Positions 11,269-20,414 of a stretch of 64,000 nucleotides of DNA are shown one piece after another. The notes under the pieces were generated by a model. It was not told where the DNA came from, ran no database searches, and saw nothing but the letters and a program-made list of their open reading frames with translations. The stretch is from an uncultured Paracoccaceae bacterium (GTDB lineage Bacteria > Pseudomonadota > Alphaproteobacteria > Rhodobacterales > Rhodobacteraceae): assembly GCA_951812305.1 (NCBI GenBank), contig CATOSB010000004.1, positions 186,001 through 250,000 of the forward strand, given 5' to 3'. The first letter of the stretch is position 1. The number at the start of each line of letters is the position of its first letter. Position numbers and translations under genes: made by a program.

Positions 11269-11353
11269 TCAACGCTTCCGTACTTCCCCTTCAGATCTTT
11301 TGATGGGGCAACCATTGTTAACAGAGGGTTAATTTTGGAGGTTTGAGCGTGGT

Positions 11354-12511
11354 TTACGTGGCGTCCATTGCTTCAGAGAACCGCTCAAACAGGTAATAGC
11401 TGTCCTGCGGTCCTGGGCTTGCTTCCGGGTGGTACTGAACCGAAAACACCGGACGATCCTTCATCCGAATGCCACAGTTGGACCCGTCAAACAGCGACAC
11501 ATGGGTTTCCACCACGCCGTGGGGCAGGGATTGACTGTCCACCGTGAATCCGTGGTTCATGCTGGTGATCTCGACCTTTCCGGTTTCCAGATCCTTCACC
11601 GGATGGTTCGCGCCGTGATGGCCGTGGTTCATTTTAATGGTGCGCGCACCAAGCGCCAGCGCCATCATCTGATGCCCCAGACAGATGCCGAACACGGGCA
11701 GGTCCTTATTCTCTAATATGGTCTGGATCATCGGCACGGCGTATTCGCCCGTTGCCGCAGGATCGCCGGGCCCATTGGACAGAAACACACCATCGGGATC
11801 ATGCGCCAGCACGTCTTCAGCCGTGGCCGTAGCCGGCAAAACAGTCACATCGCACCCCGCAGAGGCGAGACAGCGCAGAATGTTGCGTTTGGCGCCGAAA
11901 TCGACGGCGACAACCTTGTGTCCCGGTTTACTGCGCTTTGCATACCCCTTGGGCCATGCCCAGCGCATTTCGTCCCAGTGATAACTTTGTGCGCAGGTGA
12001 CTTCTTTCGCCAGATCAAGCCCTTCCAGCCCCGGAAACGCGCGCGCGGCACCCACCAGCGCCTCGATATCAAACTGCCCATCCGGCGCGTGCGCCAGCGC
12101 CACATGCGGCGCGCCCTGCTGGCGTATCGCGCGCGTCAGGCGCCGGGTATCGACGCCGCCCATGCCGATGCGACCACGACGCGCCAGCCAGTCGGTCAAC
12201 TCTTCGACCGCGCGCCAGTTCGACGGCTCGGTCGGGTCCCATTTAACGACCATACCATCCGCCACCGGATCGGCGGTTTCGTCATCATCCGGGTTCACCC
12301 CGACATTGCCCACATGCGGGAATGTGAATGTCACAATCTGCCCGGCATAGGACGGGTCGGTCATGATCTCCTGATACCCGGTCATGGCGGTGTTGAAACA
12401 CAACTCTGCCTGCGTTTGTCCCGCCGCCCCAAATCCCTGCCCGAAAAACAACGTCCCATCCGCCAGCGCCAGGCAGGCGGTCGCCCCGTTCGGGCCCTTG
12501 GATTTCGGCAT
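11354..12511 (-). CDS. carA: carbamoyl-phosphate synthase small subunit
   Basis: CarA hydrolyses glutamine and passes ammonia to CarB for carbamoyl phosphate, feeding arginine and pyrimidines. The N-terminal CPSase domain (CLALADGTLFFGQGFG, NTAMTGYQEIMTDPSYAGQIVTF split over residues 12-60) is followed by a class I glutamine amidotransferase domain with FGICLGHQ (nucleophile Cys277) and SVQYHPEASPGP (His/Glu). The 385-residue length is standard. The ATG at 12511 is preferred because GGGAG lies just upstream; an extension to TTG 12535 would contain that site. carB is not in the window. It is divergent from yqeY. Confidence 0.96.
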   Translation of the reverse strand: MPKSKGPNGATACLALADGTLFFGQGFGAAGQTQAELCFNTAMTGYQEIMTDPSYAGQIVTFTFPHVGNVGVNPDDDETADPVADGMVVKWDPTEPSNWRAVEELTDWLARRGRIGMGGVDTRRLTRAIRQQGAPHVALAHAPDGQFDIEALVGAARAFPGLEGLDLAKEVTCAQSYHWDEMRWAWPKGYAKRSKPGHKVVAVDFGAKRNILRCLASAGCDVTVLPATATAEDVLAHDPDGVFLSNGPGDPAATGEYAVPMIQTILENKDLPVFGICLGHQMMALALGARTIKMNHGHHGANHPVKDLETGKVEITSMNHGFTVDSQSLPHGVVETHVSLFDGSNCGIRMKDRPVFSVQYHPEASPGPQDSYYLFERFSEAMDAT

Positions 12512-12631
12512 CAGTTGCGACTCCCCGGTCGACAAATTTGCCGGAACCTAAGGAGACAGCCGATCAGCGTCAAGGGGAACGAAAAATTAAATACCACAAT
12601 AAAAACAATACGTTAACTGTAATCTCTCCGG

Positions 12632-12658
12632 TTGCAACCCTGGCCTGCAGCATATACT
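12632..12658 (+). promoter_or_regulatory. possible promoter for yqeY
   Basis: TTGCAA at 12632 and TATACT at 12653 resemble -35 and -10 boxes with a short 15-bp spacer. They lie 42 bp before the yqeY start, in the AT-rich gap between carA and yqeY. Similarity only. Confidence 0.3.
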
Positions 12659-12699
12659 CTAAAAACTTCGGAATGGCCTAATGGGGATTTGGACAACCG

Positions 12700-13158
12700 A
12701 TGGGTATGCGCGACAGAATCGCCTCTGGTTTGAAAGAGGCGATGAAAAGCAAAGACAAGACCCGGCTGGGCACTTTGCGCCTTATCAACGCGGCAATCAA
12801 AGATCAGGACATCGCGCTTCGTGGCGAAGGCGATGGTGACGGCGTCAGCGACGACGCTGTACTGGGAATTCTTGGCAAAATGGTCAAACAACGCCAAGAA
12901 AGCGCGCGCGCTTATGAAGAAGGCAGCCGCTTTGACCTCGCCGACCGGGAGCGTGAGGAAATTATCGTGATTGAGGAATTCCTGCCGCAGAAACTCAGTG
13001 ACAAAGAGGTCGCAGAGGCCATCGACAAAGCGATCCGTGCGACAGATGCGAGCACCATCCGCGATATGGGCAAGGTCATGGGCGCGCTGAAAACCAAGTA
13101 CACCGGTAAGATGGACTTCGGTCAGGTCGGTCCGATGGTTAAGGATCGTTTGGGCTGA
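12700..13158 (+). CDS. GatB/YqeY domain protein
   Basis: The 152-residue protein (MGMRDRIASGLKEAMKSKDKTRLGTLRLINAAIKD) is a complete YqeY-type protein, homologous to the tail domain of the amidotransferase GatB that binds tRNA. Family landmarks include KQRQESARAYEEGSR, EREEIIVIEEFLPQKLS and the C-terminal GKVMGALKTKY. Its role is not firmly known; an accessory in tRNA-dependent amidation or tRNA binding is usually proposed. A second ATG lies two codons in. It is divergent from carA, an arrangement I know from other Rhodobacterales. Confidence 0.92.
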   Translation: MGMRDRIASGLKEAMKSKDKTRLGTLRLINAAIKDQDIALRGEGDGDGVSDDAVLGILGKMVKQRQESARAYEEGSRFDLADREREEIIVIEEFLPQKLSDKEVAEAIDKAIRATDASTIRDMGKVMGALKTKYTGKMDFGQVGPMVKDRLG

Positions 13159-13234
13159 TCCCGGAACGAGTGGCCTTTTCTTAACCAGAATCCGGGATTA
13201 TGTTCTCTGCAAAGCAGGAAAGAAGGCAAATCGC

Positions 13235-14011
13235 ATGACCCGGCCTGTCGTTGGCATCATTTCCAACAGCCACATGATCACCGACACATATCACGTTCAC
13301 GCAGGTGGGTATTATTCGTCGGAGGCGGTGGCAAAGGTTTCGGGTTGTCTGCCGCTGATCGTGCCGAGCGAGCCGAATCTGGCGGCGGTTGAGGATCTGT
13401 TGGAACAATGTGATGGTTTCCTGTTCACTGGCGGGCGCCCAAACGTGCACCCCGAGGAATACGGCCATGAACCGACAGAGGCGCACGGAACCTTCGATCG
13501 TGCCCGCGACAAGCTGGTGCTGGACCTGATCAAACGCCTGACCGAACGCGGCCAGCCCTATTTCGGGGTGTGCCGTGGATTTCAGGAAGTGAATGTGGCC
13601 TTCGGCGGCACGCTGCACCCGGAAATTCGCGATATCCCGGGCCGGATGAACCATCGTATGCCGCCCGATGGCACGCTGGAAGAGATTTTCGAGTTACGCC
13701 AGAGGGTTACGTTCACCAAAGGCGGAGCGTTTCACCGGCTGATGGGCAAGGCGCAAGTGATGACGAACACTCTGCACGGGCAGGGGATACTGGAAGCAGG
13801 TTCGCAGATTGTCATTGATGGCTGGGCGGATGACTCAACGCCCGAGGCGCTTTATGTCAAAGACGCGCCGGGCTTCACCCTGTCCGTCCAATGGCACCCG
13901 GAATTCAACGCGCCGAATGATCCTGTCAGCCAGACGTTGTTTGGCGCTTTCGGTGATGCGGTTCGCGCGTGGGCGGATGGGGATGTCCGGCCCTTGAGAA
14001 AAAGCGCCTGA
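13235..14011 (+). CDS. gamma-glutamyl-GABA hydrolase-like class I glutamine amidotransferase
   Basis: The 258-residue protein has the peptidase C26 pattern: SNSHMITDTYHVHAGGYYSSEAV near residue 9, LFTGGRPNVHPEEYG, the nucleophile in YFGVCRGFQEVNV (Cys113), and the dyad in SVQWHPEFN. Relatives such as PuuD cleave gamma-glutamyl amides in polyamine breakdown. No other polyamine genes are adjacent, so the substrate is uncertain. AAAGAAGG before the ATG serves as the ribosome site. Sixty bp after its stop the IS66-family element begins; the gene itself is intact. Confidence 0.87.
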   Translation: MTRPVVGIISNSHMITDTYHVHAGGYYSSEAVAKVSGCLPLIVPSEPNLAAVEDLLEQCDGFLFTGGRPNVHPEEYGHEPTEAHGTFDRARDKLVLDLIKRLTERGQPYFGVCRGFQEVNVAFGGTLHPEIRDIPGRMNHRMPPDGTLEEIFELRQRVTFTKGGAFHRLMGKAQVMTNTLHGQGILEAGSQIVIDGWADDSTPEALYVKDAPGFTLSVQWHPEFNAPNDPVSQTLFGAFGDAVRAWADGDVRPLRKSA

Positions 14012-15192
14012 AGAGGCGCCGAGCACACGGACAATTTCTTAAATGATCCGCTGATCAGCAGAAAATTCTAGAAATTTCGTAACTCCCAAGCACCCCCCAC
14101 GTTTGAGTGTTATTGTCAGTTTTATGGTGAGTCGAATTTGCCATTTTGCGCGTGTTTTTTTCTTTCTTGTCTGAATTCTGTGGCGCCGGGTTGATTTCTC
14201 TGAATCAGTGGTGGGATGGATCAGGTTGCCGCCCTTGAACAACTTCTCGCCACGGCTCTGCGTCGGATCGCTGAGCTTGAAGCTGCGTTGGCGAGCATGG
14301 CGGAAGAGATCACGGACCTGCGCCGACAGTTGGCCAAGAACAGCAGCAATAGCAGCAAGCCCCCTTCAAGTGATGGCCTGAAGAAGCCAGCCCCGCGCAG
14401 CCTGCGTGGCAAATCCGGAAAGAAAAGTGGCGGCCAAGTTGGCCACCGGGGCGACACCCTGCGCCAGACGTCAACACCCGACTTTGTCGAACGGCATGAG
14501 GCGACGCATTGCAGCGCCTGTCAGAGCGCCCTGACGGCGGAGATGGTGAAAGGGATCGAGAAGCGTCAGGTGTTCGACTTGCCTGCGCCACGCCTGGAGG
14601 TCACCGAGCATCAGGCGGCGGTTTATTGTTGCGACCATTGTCGAGCCACGACGACGGCTGGCTTTCCCGATGGCGTGGCCGCGCATGTGCAATATGGCAC
14701 GCGCATGCGGGCAGTGGCGGTCTATTGCAATGTTCAGCAGCTGATACCCGAGGATCGGGTCTGCCAGCTTATGCGCGACCTGTTTGGGGCCACCAGCTTG
14801 TGCGCGGCCAGCGTGACCAACTGGACGCGCGGCGCGGCAAATAAGATGGGTGTCGTGGTTGAACACATTCTCGCCCGGCTTGCCGAAGGCGGCGTTCGGC
14901 ATCTGGACGAGACCGGACTTCGTGTTGCCGGCAAGCTGCACTGGCTGCACACGATCTGCGATACCGCCTTCACCCATTACCGCATCAGCGCCAAACGCGG
15001 TGCTGTTCCAACCTTCCTGACCGGCGGGACGATCATTCATGATCACTGGAAACCCTACTACGCCCATATGAGCGGAGTGGACGCCCACGCCCTCTGCGGG
15101 GCGCATCACTTGCGCGAACTCAAGGCCATCGAAGAGATCGAAAAAGAGCCTTGGGCGACGGAGATGAGCGCAGTGCTTCATAGCGCCAATCA

Positions 15193-16361
15193 TACCAAGG
15201 GTTATTCAATCTGACCGACTTTCGCCCAGTTGCGGCTTGCGATGGATGTGATGGTTTGCGGTCTTGCGATGAGGTTGTTCCAGGCCTCGCACCCCGCGTC
15301 GAGAATCGCGTCATATGTGTCGAACGTCCGGTTTGCGAGCCATGTCTGGCGGAGATATTGCCAAATGTTTTCGGTTGGATTCAGCTCTGGTGATTTGGGC
15401 GGCAGAAACATGAGCGACAGGTTTTGCGGGATTTCCAGAGCGGATGTCGTGTGCCAGCCGGCTTGGTCCATGAGGATGACGGCGTGGGCGCCATCGGAGA
15501 CAATTTTGCTGATTTCTTCCAGGTGGCGCTGCATCGCATAGGTGTCGGCTGCTGGCATCATGATCGCCGCGCCGGTGCCGCGTTCGGGGCAGATGGCGCC
15601 AAAAAGATACGCATTTTGGTAACGCTGATCGGCGGGCTGGCGGGGCCGTGTGCCCTTGCGTGCCCACTGGCGGACGCGGGTGTTCTTCTGACCGAGACGC
15701 ATCTCGTCCTGGAACCAGATTTCGACGGGTTTGTCCGGCGGCACCCCCTGAAGCGTCTCCTTCAGATTGTCGCCGAAGTTTTTTTGAAATCCTCAATGAC
15801 CTGCACGTCCTGCCCCGGGTGCTGAGGGCGTGCGCTGATGTGGGAAAAGCCCAGATTGTGCAGAATCTGCCCCACATGGCGCTCGTGATAGTCGACGCCA
15901 AAACGCGCCTTGATCACATTCTTCAAATCGACCCGCCGCCAGCGGACGACACCGTCCTTTTCAGGATCAGGACCGGTCTCGACAAGAGCCGCCAGTTCAT
16001 CCAGTTGCGCATTGTCAAGGCGGGATCGCGAGCCTCCTCGCTGCCGATCCAGCAGCCCCGCTGGACCATCAGCGTTGAAACGGAGCACCCAGTCCCTGAG
16101 CGTTTGCCGGTCCATCCCGCCAATGCGGGCCGCAGCCCCACGCGACATGCCATCGGCGATAGCGGCAAGCGACAAAAGCCGTCGGCTCTGCCGGGCATCA
16201 GAACTCTCTGCGGCAAGCTTGCGCAGATCATTGGCGGTAAAATCGGCTCGCATCGGTATCCTGGCTGGCATCGGTGGTCTCCTTTGCCAATCTTGAATCA
16301 CCTCAGCACCTCAGGCGGTACCCAAAATCCATAGCTGAGTCATTTTGAAGCACCCTTGGTA
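15193..16361 (-). mobile_element. IS630-family insertion sequence (B), copy 1, 1169 bp
   Basis: Ends read TACCAAGGGT inwards on both sides, within a ~23-bp imperfect inverted repeat. The IS66 copy at 54.7 kb provides the empty site: it reads ..CCAATCAGCTC.., whereas here TCA is present on both sides (15190-15192 and 16362-16364). So this insertion made a 3-bp duplication. Two further copies of the same length sit at 35.9-38.3 kb. Confidence 0.95.
15202..16301 (-). CDS. IS630-family transposase (two frames), copy 1
   Basis: Frame one (16301 to 15762, 179 aa) has the helix-turn-helix half (LAAIADGMSRGAAARIGGMDRQTLRDW). Frame two (15744 to 15202) has the DDE half: EIWFQDEMRLGQ, VILMDQAGWHTT, and LPPKSPELNPTENIWQYLR. 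The change occurs at TTC followed by seven A and C near 15,785. A -1 slip continues FKKNFGDNLKETLQGVPPDKP into frame two. Products are identical in the copies at 35.9 and 37.1 kb, so the element has spread recently. Confidence 0.9.
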
Positions 16362-16962
16362 TCAGCTCAGATGCGCGGCTCAGGATCAAGGCGAGACCGA
16401 ACTCCCGGAACTGGTTCGCCAGGGTATCGTCACCAGATACATGGCGATCCTCGCCAAGGGGCTCGCCTTCCACGAACGCCAGCCCCCGCTGGCCAAAAGC
16501 CCCGGCACCCGCGGCCGAAAAGCCAGGCGGCCAGGCCACAACCTGCTCCTCCGCCTGCGTGACTACCGCGATGACGTTTTGCGATTCATCGCCGACTTCG
16601 CGGTCCCATTCACAAACAATCAGGCCGAACAGGACCTGCGCATGATGAAGCTGCGCATGAAAATCTCGGGCACCTTCCGCACCCTCGAGGGCGCGCGGGT
16701 CTTCGCCGACATCAGGTCCGTCATCTCGACGGCCAGAAAACACCGGTTCAACATCCTGGAAATCCTGACCCTGTCACCACCTCAGATCATCGCACGGCTC
16801 TGACGGAACAAAACCCCGCAACCCTATCGGACAGGGTGCTTGGGAGTTACGAAATTTCTGCCCATACGAGATCTTCCAGAAGATCTCGCCTACGACAGCT
16901 CCGGCCCAAATCCAGACACCTTGGCGGTGTAGCCTTCCAACTTCAACAACGCGTCTTTATCT

Positions 16963-17439
16963 TCAAAGCCGCTTCGTCATCCTGAAATTCGGAATTGCCA
17001 CGCCATCCCTGATCACATGCTGCGCCGCATCCACCTGCCAGCCGCGTTTCAGCAGAAATTGCTGAAACAGATGGCTCGCCTCGGTGCTGAGAATGTCCAT
17101 GCCCTTGTCGCGCGCACCACTTTCAAGTCGCGTGTAAAGGTCGCCGGAAAGCCCCGTTCCCATGCGGTTGGGCAGGACGTAGGCAAAATCCAGAAACCCA
17201 TCGGCGTGCAGCGTCATGAACCCGCAAATATTGCCGTTCTGTTCAGCGACGAGACTGACAGCCACATCCAGCCTGTCGCGCCAGTCCTTGGGCGCGTCCA
17301 TGACAACATCCGGCGGATGCGGACACCACGCAAGCCGCTGTTCTTGTGTATAAAACGCGCCTGTGCCGCCATGCACAGCCGCCCGGAAAACCGCGAAGCA
17401 CCCGTGCTCGTCCCCCACCGCAAAGGGCCGGATGATCAC
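16963..17439 (-). CDS. GNAT-family acetyltransferase
   Basis: The start is a GTG at 17439 that overlaps the stop of the SDR gene (GTGA), giving 158 residues from VIIRPFAVGDEHG. The GNAT core includes LVAEQNGNICGFMTLHADGFLDFAYVLPNRMGTGLSGDLYTRL, where RMGTGLSG is the acetyl-CoA loop, and a late strand-helix with ILSTEASHLFQQFLLKRGW. Extended upstream frames are only the shadow of the SDR gene. Substrate unknown. Coupling to the SDR suggests the two act together or are at least coexpressed. Confidence 0.82.
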   Translation of the reverse strand: MIIRPFAVGDEHGCFAVFRAAVHGGTGAFYTQEQRLAWCPHPPDVVMDAPKDWRDRLDVAVSLVAEQNGNICGFMTLHADGFLDFAYVLPNRMGTGLSGDLYTRLESGARDKGMDILSTEASHLFQQFLLKRGWQVDAAQHVIRDGVAIPNFRMTKRL

Positions 17440-18191
17440 ATCACCCCGCCGGAAATCTCGATTGTTTGCCCATTCGTGCTGTCTGATCCCGGCCCGCACA
17501 GCCACAGTGCGGCGCTCGCCACTTCCTCGGGCATGATCAACCGTCCGTGCGGGTTCAGCCCGACCATCATGGCCTTTGCCTCGTCCTGACTGACGCCGGC
17601 GCGCTCGGAAATCGAAACCACATTTCGGTCGATGATCTCGGTTTCCACATAGGCCGGACAGATCGCGTTGAATGTAATGGGTTTCTTCGCGAAATCCTGC
17701 GCCAGCGATTTGATCAGCCCGATCACGCCAAATTTGCTGGCCGAATAAGCAGGTGCGCCTTTCAACCCCTTGATCCCGGCCACTGAGGAAATCGCAATCA
17801 CCCGGCCCCATTCCAGGGTGGACATCGAACGCAAAGACTCGCGGATCGTGAGATAGGCGCCGTCGAGATTGGTCGCCATGACCTGACGCCAGAACTCCGG
17901 GTCGGTTTTGAAGATCGAACGCCCCTCGGCGATGCCCGCGTTCGCTATGCAAATTGCGATCGGCCCGCGTGCCGAAACCGCATCGGCAATCTGCGTCTCA
18001 ACCGCCGCGCCATCGGTGACATCCATCACCATCGGGTGCAGGCCCGGCGTTTCATCAGCCGCCGCCTCCAGCACATCCGCCCGCCGTCCCGTGATCGTCA
18101 CCGCCGCACCAGCGCCGGCAAGGGCCCTGGCAATTGCCAATCCGATCCCCGTGCCGCCGCCTGTCACAAGGGCGTGTTTTCCATCAAGCAT
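17436..18191 (-). CDS. short-chain dehydrogenase/reductase
   Basis: This 251-residue SDR has the cofactor motif TGGGTGIG near residue 11, the NAG motif (CIANAGIAEG), catalytic Ser in AISSVAGIKG and YSASK (Tyr/Lys), and C-terminal ISGGVM. After the first strand, GRR suggests NADP(H) preference. The start at 18191 (MLDGKHALVTGG) is chosen because GGGAGGT lies seven bases upstream; an earlier ATG at 18206 would contain that site. Substrate cannot be read from sequence. It is translationally coupled to the GNAT gene. Confidence 0.9.
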   Translation of the reverse strand: MLDGKHALVTGGGTGIGLAIARALAGAGAAVTITGRRADVLEAAADETPGLHPMVMDVTDGAAVETQIADAVSARGPIAICIANAGIAEGRSIFKTDPEFWRQVMATNLDGAYLTIRESLRSMSTLEWGRVIAISSVAGIKGLKGAPAYSASKFGVIGLIKSLAQDFAKKPITFNAICPAYVETEIIDRNVVSISERAGVSQDEAKAMMVGLNPHGRLIMPEEVASAALWLCGPGSDSTNGQTIEISGGVM

Positions 18192-18271
18192 CGCACTACC
18201 TCCCATGATTGTGACTTAAGTCGCAACCGCAGGACTTGGCAATCGCGAAGCGGGCGCTAGAGATAGGATTC

Positions 18272-18712
18272 ATGCGCATGATCGACATACCCCCCGTCTG
18301 GCTTGTGGGATTCCTGATTGCGGCTTGGGTCGTGGGGCAGGCCGCGCCCATTGATGCTGGCTGGCTTATTGAATGGATCGGGCGGGCTCTGGTCCTGCTT
18401 GGCTTTGTCATAACAGTTCTCGCAATTCTCGAATTCCGGCGCGCGAGAACCACCGTGATCCCGCGTGAAACGCCCAGCGCAATTGTGACATCCGGCATCT
18501 TCGGCCTGTCACGAAACCCGATTTATCTGGCCGATGCAGTGATCCTGACGGGGTTCAGCCTGTGGTGGCAGGCGGCGTTGGCCCTTCCGCTGGTTCCGGT
18601 GTTCATGTGGCTGATCCAGACCGGGTTCATCCGCCAGGAAGAAGCCGGGCTGTTCGCCGAATTCCCCTCGGAAGCAAATACCTACTTTTCCAACGTTAGA
18701 CGCTGGATTTGA
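18272..18712 (+). CDS. membrane methyltransferase of the ICMT/PEMT type
   Basis: This small integral membrane protein (146 residues from ATG 18272) has about four hydrophobic segments and the C-terminal signature TSGIFGLSRNPIYLADAVIL ... RQEEAGLFAEFPSEANTYFSNVRRW. That signature matches isoprenylcysteine carboxyl methyltransferase and phosphatidylethanolamine methyltransferase relatives, which bind S-adenosylmethionine through the RNP-x-Y region. Substrate unknown. A TTG start at 18236 would add 12 residues, but no ribosome site supports it. It is divergent from the SDR gene. Confidence 0.82.
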   Translation: MRMIDIPPVWLVGFLIAAWVVGQAAPIDAGWLIEWIGRALVLLGFVITVLAILEFRRARTTVIPRETPSAIVTSGIFGLSRNPIYLADAVILTGFSLWWQAALALPLVPVFMWLIQTGFIRQEEAGLFAEFPSEANTYFSNVRRWI

Positions 18713-18825
18713 CAGAATATTTTGCCGCAGGACAAATGCTTGAGATTTTGCGGGGTTGCGGATATTGAAAATACCTCATTCGCGGCGGCATATGGCCGCC
18801 GCTTCCACGTCAGGGGGAAGATCAG

Positions 18826-20397
18826 GTGAAGATCGGTACACCGAAAGAGGTGTTTGACGGCGAAGCGCGGGTGGCAATGACGCCAGACAGCGCGCGCCAA
18901 CTGCAAAAACTCGGATATGACTGCATGATCGAAACCGGCGCCGGGGCGGCGGCCGGGTTTTCGAATGCGGATTACAAAGACGCCGGTGTTGAGGTCGTGA
19001 AATCTGCCGCCGCGCTTTGGAAAGGTGCGGATATCATCGCCAAAGTGCGCGCGCCCAACGCGACCGAGCTGAAACGCCTGACGTCTGACAAGACGTTGAT
19101 TTCTTTCTTCAACCCGGCTGGCAACGACGCCGGGATGGAGGCCGCAAAAGCCAAGGGCGCCAATGTCATCGCAATGGAAATGGTGCCGCGGATTTCCCGC
19201 GCCCAGAAGATGGATGCGCTGTCGTCGATGGCCAACATCGCCGGCTATCGCGCCGTGATCGAAGCGGGCAACAATTTCGGCCGTTTCTTCACCGGGCAGG
19301 TGACCGCAGCTGGCAAGGTCCCCCCTGCAAAGGTTCTGGTCGTTGGTGCGGGCGTGGCGGGATTGGCTGCGATTGGCACATCCACGTCGCTGGGCGCCAT
19401 TACTTACGCGTTTGACGTGCGCCCCGAAGTGGCCGAGCAGGTCGAGAGCATGGGCGCCGAGTTTGTCTTTCTTGATTTTGAAAATGATGCCGCCGACGGT
19501 GCCGCCACTGGTGGCTATGCCCCTGTTCAGTCAGAAGAATTCCGCAACGCGCAACTCGCCAAGTTCCGAGAGATCGCGCCGGAAATCGACATCGTTATCA
19601 CCACCGCACTGATACCGAACCGGCCCGCGCCCAAGCTGTGGCTGGCGGATATGATCAAAGCGATGAAGCCGGGATCGGTGATCGTCGACCTCGCCGCCGA
19701 GCAGGGCGGAAATGCCGAAGGCACGGTGAAGGACGAGAAAGTCGTGACATCAAATGGCGTGACCATCATCGGCTATACCGATTTCGCGTCCCGCATGGCG
19801 ACACAGGCGTCCACACTTTACGCTACCAACATCCGTCACATGATGACCGACCTGACGCCGGAGAAGGACGGCAAGGTCAATCACGACATGGAAGATGACG
19901 TGATCCGCGGCGCGACCGTGACGTACAAGGGCGAGATCACTTTCCCGCCACCGCCGCCGAAAATTCAGGCCATCGCTGTGCAGCCCAAGGCCGAGGTCAA
20001 GGAACTGACGCCGGAAGAGAAACGCGCGCTGGAACTGGCCGAGTTCAAGCAGCAAACCCGCAATCAGGTGACATTGCTCGCCGTTGGCGGCGCACTTGTC
20101 CTCTTGATGGGCCTCGTCGCCCCGCCCAGCTTCATGCAGCATTTCATCGTCTTCGTGCTTGCGGTTTTTGTCGGCTTTCAGGTCATTTGGGGCGTGGCGC
20201 ATTCGCTTCACACCCCACTCATGGCGATCACAAACGCGATTTCTTCGATCATCATTCTCGGTGCGTTGATGCAGATCGGATCGGGGTCGTTCCTGGTGAT
20301 CTTACTGGCCGCCATTTCGGTCTTCATGGCCGGGATCAACATATTCGGCGGCTTTCTCGTGACACGGCGGATGCTCGCCATGTTCCAGAAATCTTGA
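18826..20397 (+). CDS. pntA: NAD(P) transhydrogenase subunit alpha
   Basis: PntA carries the NAD(H)-binding domain and part of the membrane domain of the proton-translocating transhydrogenase, which makes NADPH at the expense of the proton gradient. The 523-residue protein starts [19 protein letters not shown], has the Rossmann motif [16 protein letters not shown] near residue 175, a charged linker (FPPPPPKIQ), and about four membrane helices after residue 415. The GTG start has AGGGGGAAG five bases upstream. The alpha chain is the single fused form, not split as PntAA/PntAB. pntB follows after 17 bp. Confidence 0.96.
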   Translation: MKIGTPKEVFDGEARVAMTPDSARQLQKLGYDCMIETGAGAAAGFSNADYKDAGVEVVKSAAALWKGADIIAKVRAPNATELKRLTSDKTLISFFNPAGNDAGMEAAKAKGANVIAMEMVPRISRAQKMDALSSMANIAGYRAVIEAGNNFGRFFTGQVTAAGKVPPAKVLVVGAGVAGLAAIGTSTSLGAITYAFDVRPEVAEQVESMGAEFVFLDFENDAADGAATGGYAPVQSEEFRNAQLAKFREIAPEIDIVITTALIPNRPAPKLWLADMIKAMKPGSVIVDLAAEQGGNAEGTVKDEKVVTSNGVTIIGYTDFASRMATQASTLYATNIRHMMTDLTPEKDGKVNHDMEDDVIRGATVTYKGEITFPPPPPKIQAIAVQPKAEVKELTPEEKRALELAEFKQQTRNQVTLLAVGGALVLLMGLVAPPSFMQHFIVFVLAVFVGFQVIWGVAHSLHTPLMAITNAISSIIILGALMQIGSGSFLVILLAAISVFMAGINIFGGFLVTRRMLAMFQKS

Positions 20398-20414
20398 AGT
20401 AAGGGGTAGGGAAC

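Larger units (their letters stand above)
14216..16803 (+). pseudogene. IS66-family transposase, interrupted
   Basis: The reading frame is the same as the 471-residue transposase at 54845, but after residue ~325 (VLHSAN) it is broken by an IS630-family element at 15193-16361 with a TCA duplication. The remainder (QLRCAAQDQGETE to IIARL) resumes at 16363. One further difference is visible: Arg in place of Gly near the C-terminus (RKHRFN versus RKHGFN). The copy cannot make a full transposase, though the intact second copy could act on its ends. Confidence 0.95.
14079..16850 (+). mobile_element. IS66-family element, copy 1, carrying a nested IS630-family element
   Basis: Terminal inverted repeats GTAACTCCCAAGCAC and GTGCTTGGGAGTTAC bound the element. 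The 8-bp target duplication GAAATTTC is present on both sides (14071-14078 and 16851-16858), as expected for IS66. Without the nested insert it is 1600 bp, one base shorter than copy 2 at 54.7 kb (a T-run of 7 rather than 8 near 14,155). Confidence 0.95.

Noticed and set aside
15202..16301. reading the element B transposase as a pseudogene because of its frame change
   Set aside because: All three identical copies keep the same change at a seven-A slippery run, and element A shows the same design, which fits programmed -1 slippage.
15193..16361. TA target duplication for element B
   Set aside because: The intact IS66 copy shows the empty site without TA; only a 3-bp TCA duplication fits.
17440..17952. 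N-terminal extension giving a 329-residue acetyltransferase
   Set aside because: The extra part is the SDR gene read in another frame; the GTG at 17439 coupled to the SDR stop gives a normal GNAT length.
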